Source: Porphyromonas sp.
Lineage (GTDB): Bacteria; Bacteroidota; Bacteroidia; Bacteroidales; Porphyromonadaceae
DNA length: 10,456 bases
Assembly (NCBI GenBank): GCA_029983495.1
Contig: JASBZJ010000053.1
Coordinates: 1-10,456, forward strand
Direction of reading: 5' to 3'
Within the stretch, counting starts at the first letter, position 1. Each line of letters starts with the position of its first letter. Positions 7,461-10,456 of the stretch are shown piece by piece. A program made the translations under genes and the position numbers. The notes under the pieces are model-generated. The model worked only from the letters and a program-made list of their open reading frames with translations. It searched no databases and had not been told where the DNA came from.

Positions 7461-7807
7461 GATGAATGGTAAAACTTTTTTCGGGGGAAAAGAACTTCAC
7501 GAAGAAGCTATTGAACAAAACGTACGTATCGCTCGTTTCCTTTGTTGATGTTCAATATGTTACTTCCGCCCGTTTCCATTTAATTTACTTATGCGAAGTT
7601 ACATTAATATTCCGAGATCATCAAGTAAAAACAGCTGATACAACTTACCCTGTGAGGTGTTATATGTAAGCTTGTATCATACTGTAGCTTAACGATGGGT
7701 TTTGGCTGTTACTATTTACGAACGATTTACTTAAGAACATACAACAAGTTTATTCCATTGTTAGTAGGGCTCTTTTTAAGCAAGTGCTTGTTTTACTATC
7801 CCATAAA
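7461..7807. other. Gene-poor region upstream of mgl
   Basis: No convincing gene. Short open frames here (for example 7466-7669 on the plus strand) lack family features and look random. The only near promoter match for mgl is TACGTTTTG on the minus strand (7524-7516), one base longer than the Bacteroidetes -7 consensus, so it is not called. A strong inverted repeat lies at 7637-7678. No tRNA and no SAM-I or cobalamin riboswitch core was recognised. Confidence 0.5.
7637..7678 (-). promoter_or_regulatory. Strong stem-loop in the upstream region of mgl
   Basis: GATACAACTTAC (7637-7648) pairs with GTAAGCTTGTATC (7666-7678) over 12 bp with a single bulged C (7671) around a 17-base loop. On the minus strand the stem is followed after five bases by TTTTT (complement of 7627-7631). 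It could be an attenuator or terminator in a long mgl leader, or the end of an upstream minus-strand transcript. It does not match a riboswitch class I know. Confidence 0.35.
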
Positions 7808-7982
7808 GAGACTGTTGCATAAAGGCGAATCGCTGTGTTACTTTCGGGATTCGGCTTCGGTCACATACGGAGGTATGCTCCCTTCAGACCTCACCCTCAG
7901 CGCCTTGCGCTTCATCCTTTCTGCAAAGTCAGGACAATCTTGCTCGCAAGATTGTGAGACTGTTGACTTTTGCAACAGTCTC
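7808..7982. mobile_element. 175-bp MITE-like element with 12-bp terminal inverted repeats and 5-bp flanking repeat
   Basis: The ends GAGACTGTTGCA (7808-7819) and TGCAACAGTCTC (7971-7982) are perfect inverted repeats. Both sides are flanked by the direct repeat ATAAA (7803-7807 and 7983-7987), as expected for a target-site duplication. The interior has no transposase and is full of hairpins: CGAATC/GATTCG (7826-7831/7848-7853), CATAC/GTATG (7864-7868/7873-7877), AGCGC/GCGCT (7899-7903/7907-7911) and ACAATCTTGC/GCAAGATTGT (7934-7943/7946-7955). It fits a non-autonomous derivative of an insertion sequence, moved in trans; the parent element cannot be named from this window. It lies between mgl and the DUF2807 gene and interrupts no gene. 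Confidence 0.7.
7956..7982. repeat. Hairpin made of duplicated end motif in the MITE-like element
   Basis: GAGACTGTTG (7956-7965) is a third copy of the element end, facing the right end CAACAGTCTC (7973-7982). They form a perfect 10-bp stem with a 7-base loop, so the right end of the element is itself a hairpin. Confidence 0.7.
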
Positions 7983-8055
7983 ATAAAATCTAAAACGAAA
8001 GGGAAAACTTTTATAAACTATCTGCTCCCTCTTAATTTTACTCGTAAGTAAAAAG

Positions 8056-8090
8056 GAGGAAAAACTTCCATCAAGCAGAAGTTCTTCCTC
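8056..8090 (-). terminator. Intrinsic terminator for the DUF2807 gene
   Basis: GAGGAAAAACTTC (8056-8068) and GAAGTTCTTCCTC (8078-8090) pair over 13 positions with one mismatch and a 9-base loop. On the minus strand the stem is followed closely by TTTTTA (complement of 8049-8054). It lies about 100 bases after the stop codon of the minus-strand DUF2807 gene, and no plus-strand gene ends here. Confidence 0.6.
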
Positions 8091-8129
8091 GTTAATAAAA
8101 TGATGTGTGTGGGCTACTTAGGCTTTTTT

Positions 8130-8153
8130 CATTGGGAAAAGTCCTTCCCAATG
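8130..8153. repeat. 9-bp inverted repeat just after the DUF2807 gene
   Basis: CATTGGGAA (8130-8138) and TTCCCAATG (8145-8153) form a perfect stem with a 6-base loop, 35 bases past the stop on the minus strand. There is no T-run on its downstream side in either direction (a T-run lies before it on the plus strand), so it is more likely a 3'-end stability hairpin than the terminator itself. Confidence 0.4.
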
Positions 8154-8188
8154 CTTTCAAACAGAGGTATTCAATGCCGTTTGAGTGC

Positions 8189-9034
8189 CTATCTGTAAAT
8201 AACCTTCGATTTTTCACTAACATCGGTATTAGTAAGCTTCCCTACTTTTCCGTAAATAGTAAGCTTACTCATGCCTTCAACGTTATAGCTTAGTTCGCGA
8301 GGGGCACTTATGGTACCCGAGCATATACCTTCGATATCTAAGTGTGCAATGTTGCTTTGTAGATTATCGAGTTTTACTTTACTTACGCCCTCGCATTGTA
8401 CGCGAAGCTGATTTGTAGTTCCCCTTATAATGCCCGTGCTTTTACCCGATACAACACAATCAACCATTTGGCAGTTAGTTACGTTTATGTTTCCGTTGCT
8501 TACGCCTTCAATGTTAATTGAAATATTTGTGCCTTCGAAGGCTCCTTCAATTTTCGATACGCCTTCGGCACTTGCTTTTATTTGCGATGAGTTTACAACA
8601 AGTCCTTTTATACTCGAAACACCTTCGAGGTCTATTCCGAATGTCGCTGGTGTGTATGTTTGCCCATCGCAATTTACACGTATAGCACCGCTAAGCTCGA
8701 GTTGTTCGATATTAGGTGTTGTAATGTAAATCTGTAAACTTGGATCGGTAAAACCTTTTGGCCCTTCGATTTCGATGGATGCTTCTTTTTGTGTAACACG
8801 CAACTTGTTTAATTGCTTTGGTGTAGCGCGAACTTTTACTGAATGCGTGCTCCCTTTACGTAGTTCTACTTTGAATTTACCCTCGATTTTTATATCATGG
8901 AAGGGTGTAACATCGAGGTTCTTTGTTATGCTTGTTTGGTTGTTGTTTTGTGCTTTTGCGTTTGTTATTATTGCACCTGTTAAGGAAAGGCATAGTAGGG
9001 TTAGCACTAAGCGAATGAGGGAGATGGTTTTCAT
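8189..9034 (-). CDS. Head-GIN domain (DUF2807) exported protein
   Basis: A 281-residue protein with a signal peptide (MKTISLIRLVLTLLCLSLTG, probable cleavage after AKA at 28), hence periplasmic, outer-membrane or surface. The mature start NLDVTPFHDIKIEGKFKVELRKG is typical of DUF2807 (head GIN, often annotated as putative auto-transporter adhesin). The rest is a parallel beta-helix-like ladder: EG(V/I/M)S-type turns at 137, 157, 176, 215, 235 and 253, with SGKS at 196 and SGAI at 115 in the missing places, about 19-20 residues apart. The family has no proven biochemical function; adhesion or envelope binding is only a suggestion. It stands alone, with its own promoter match and terminator. 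Confidence 0.85.
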   Translation of the reverse strand: MKTISLIRLVLTLLCLSLTGAIITNAKAQNNNQTSITKNLDVTPFHDIKIEGKFKVELRKGSTHSVKVRATPKQLNKLRVTQKEASIEIEGPKGFTDPSLQIYITTPNIEQLELSGAIRVNCDGQTYTPATFGIDLEGVSSIKGLVVNSSQIKASAEGVSKIEGAFEGTNISINIEGVSNGNINVTNCQMVDCVVSGKSTGIIRGTTNQLRVQCEGVSKVKLDNLQSNIAHLDIEGICSGTISAPRELSYNVEGMSKLTIYGKVGKLTNTDVSEKSKVIYR

Positions 9035-9123
9035 GGGTCGAGCTTATTTAGTTTTTATTGTTAGCTAAGAACATTGTTATTTGCTTTGTTTTCTTTTCTT
9101 TCGAAGAACACTATAATGAAACA

Positions 9124-9131
9124 CAAACATA
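9124..9131 (-). promoter_or_regulatory. Bacteroidetes-type -7 promoter element for the DUF2807 gene
   Basis: The minus strand reads TATGTTTG, a full match to the Bacteroidetes -7 consensus TAnnTTTG, 89 bases before the start codon at 9034. The region where the -33 TTG should be reads AT-rich sequence without a clean TTG, so the call rests on one element. Confidence 0.45.
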
Positions 9132-9314
9132 GAAAGATTTTTCGAATAATCCGATGTTAATACGTTGCGATAGTCCTAGTGATTTTTCTTTCGATTGAAT
9201 TTAAAATGGAGGAATGGGTTGTTTTTTTATGTGTGTTTCTCTGTTTCTGATTATCTTTATCGCAGTGTGATATGTAATACGATTGAAGAAATAATAATTA
9301 GCTCAGAAAAAACT
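9132..9314. other. Divergent intergenic region before the lipoprotein gene
   Basis: AT-rich and without coding signal. A 7-of-8 match to the -7 consensus on the plus strand (TATCTTTA, 9252-9259) lies 55 bases before the lipoprotein start, but there is no TTG at the right distance, so it is a weak promoter candidate. The start region has no Shine-Dalgarno sequence, only A-rich sequence (AGAAAAAACT), which is usual for Bacteroidetes. Confidence 0.35.
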
Positions 9315-10456
9315 ATGAAAAAGCAACCTGTTATATTGTTAGGTACTGGCTTATTTTCAGTGCTTATTGCTACGGTATTACTTGTTAGTTGCTCGGAGAA
9401 AAAGCATGAACCCGAACCAATTCCAGAAGTAGAGGCAAGTATTACGTATACGGTGGAAAGTAGTCAACCCGAGTTTACAGCTTCTTCGGCTAACACAATT
9501 ACCATTACTAATGGTAACATAACACAACTTACATTTAATGTTTTAAGTAGTCCTAGCTTGGCAACGCTGGAGGATAAAGGAGCGTTGCTTAGTATTTCGG
9601 AAGTGCTTAGCAAACGAAAGTTAGCTGATAACAAAAACCACCAGGTTTTTGTGGTTTCGTTGCCGAAGGTAACCGTTACTACAACTTATACTTGTAGGCT
9701 TTTTAATGGTAAAAAGTCGGTACCGCTAACAATTGAACAACAAGTTTTTGCGAAGCCCAAAACACGTGCTAAATTACCTATCGATTATGTTGCAGAATAT
9801 AACTTAACAAGCGAAGGTAACTTTGCTACTACACACGATGCAACAAAGAGTGGCTATTTCCGCTGGAAAGACCTCAGTAAACTTACACTTCCTGATGGTT
9901 ACCATATTCCATCGGTATATGAATGGTACGGAATTTTTCCAAACGATTATAAATACCTTACATTCGATAAAGCATACTCGGCACTAAATGTAGAGGAAAC
10001 TGTTGAGGTTAATGGGAAAAAGTATTCATTCCATGCAGATTACAAAGGATTAGGTAACGGTACAGCATATTCTATCAAATGCAAAGGTGATGAAAGTAAG
10101 TTTACGTTGGCTTGTAGGTATCGCGTAGTTGGTTTGTCTAAAAACAACCCTAACGCTTATTTAGAAGTAACTGTTCGACCTATTGAGCAAAATAGTAATA
10201 CCACAATTGAGGATATTGCAAGCGATTTGTTTTGGAACTCGAATAGCGAGGGCGATGTAATACGTATTTTCCCCGCAATAGGGCTTACTGAGAAATTGCC
10301 TCAAACGGAAGTTGTACAATTGGGTTTATTCGGTTATTATTGGAGTTCAACGGCGAAGAACCCTGAATACAGCTTCGAATTTGGGTTTGGTTCAAAGTAT
10401 GCTAATGTTGATTATTACAGTATTGACTATGGATTTGGTATAAGACCGTTCGCGTC
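9315..10456 (+). CDS. Lipoprotein with FISUMP/DUF1566-like C-terminal domain (3' partial)
   Basis: The frame opens at ATG 9315 and runs off the right edge with 380 codons read. The N-terminus is a lipoprotein signal: MKKQPVILLG, a hydrophobic core, then lipobox LVSC with the lipidated Cys26, followed by a charged Pro/Glu-rich spacer (EKKHEPEPIPEVE). Residues of about 35-160 are beta-rich (Thr/Ser/Val), perhaps an Ig-like domain. The C-terminal half has landmarks of the FISUMP/DUF1566 fold: GYHIPSVYEW at 195-204, GYYWSST at 340-346, and a closing GFGIRPF at 373-379 where the family ends in a VR/IRP-type motif, so only a few residues are probably missing. It likely sits in the outer membrane, possibly surface-exposed. 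Such domains recur in Bacteroidales surface proteins; the ligand is unknown. It stands alone and diverges from the DUF2807 gene. Confidence 0.8.
   Translation, partial: MKKQPVILLGTGLFSVLIATVLLVSCSEKKHEPEPIPEVEASITYTVESSQPEFTASSANTITITNGNITQLTFNVLSSPSLATLEDKGALLSISEVLSKRKLADNKNHQVFVVSLPKVTVTTTYTCRLFNGKKSVPLTIEQQVFAKPKTRAKLPIDYVAEYNLTSEGNFATTHDATKSGYFRWKDLSKLTLPDGYHIPSVYEWYGIFPNDYKYLTFDKAYSALNVEETVEVNGKKYSFHADYKGLGNGTAYSIKCKGDESKFTLACRYRVVGLSKNNPNAYLEVTVRPIEQNSNTTIEDIASDLFWNSNSEGDVIRIFPAIGLTEKLPQTEVVQLGLFGYYWSSTAKNPEYSFEFGFGSKYANVDYYSIDYGFGIRPFA

Noticed and set aside
7466..7669. 67-codon plus-strand open frame next to the mgl start
   Set aside because: No recognisable domain, and it would overlap the expected mgl promoter region and part of the 7637-7678 stem-loop.
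7637..7678. SAM or other known riboswitch upstream of mgl
   Set aside because: The stem has none of the conserved core sequences of SAM-I, SAM-II, cobalamin or TPP riboswitches that I can recognise.
7695..8051. 118-codon plus-strand open frame
   Set aside because: It runs straight through the MITE-like element, including both terminal repeats and its hairpins; the protein has no family features.

Overview
The window looks like chromosomal DNA of a Bacteroidales bacterium, most likely Porphyromonas or a close relative. Evidence: a methionine gamma-lyase of the anaerobe type, two cell-surface proteins ending in type IX secretion (T9SS)-like C-terminal tails, an internalin-J-like 21-residue leucine-rich repeat protein, a head-GIN/DUF2807 protein, a Bacteroidetes-style TAnnTTTG promoter match, and a small inverted-repeat element of the MITE kind for which Porphyromonas genomes are known. 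Genus assignment is inference; no rRNA or other marker is present.

Layout. Bases 2-1003 (+) hold the 3' part of a leucine-rich-repeat surface protein cut by the window edge. Bases 1162-2766 (+) encode a second exported protein, propeller-like and of unknown function, also with a T9SS-like tail. A hairpin region (about 2811-2880) separates these from a convergent minus-strand cluster: mgl (7460-6255), dnaX (6168-4321) and an exported papain-fold peptidase of the bleomycin hydrolase/PepC family (4256-3033), with gaps of only 86 and 64 bases. A gene-poor stretch (7461-8188) upstream of mgl holds a strong imperfect inverted repeat and a 175-bp MITE-like element flanked by a 5-bp direct repeat. 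Then comes a minus-strand DUF2807 protein (9034-8189) with a good promoter match and a terminator. Finally, a plus-strand lipoprotein with a FISUMP/DUF1566-like C-terminal domain (9315 to the right edge) is cut a little before its end.

How the genes relate. Only the three-gene mgl-dnaX-peptidase block has operon-like spacing, and its products (amino-acid catabolism, replication clamp loader, periplasmic or outer-membrane peptide hydrolysis) are not an obvious pathway beyond the fact that a peptide-fermenting anaerobe would use both the peptidase and methionine lyase. The other four genes encode exported or surface proteins, typical of the envelope-rich accessory content of these bacteria.

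The most interesting signals are: (1) a correctly phased A AAA AAC heptamer in dnaX, preceded at 10 nt by AGGGG and by a perfect UUCG-loop hairpin, with a -1 stop five codons later, placed where E. coli dnaX makes gamma; (2) the MITE-like element with three copies of its end motif and two mutually exclusive folds; (3) a 61-nt hairpin ending 12 nt before the dnaX start; and (4) a regular ladder of EG(V/I/M)S-type rungs about 19-20 residues apart in the DUF2807 protein. I see no complete novel defence or mobile system in the window.
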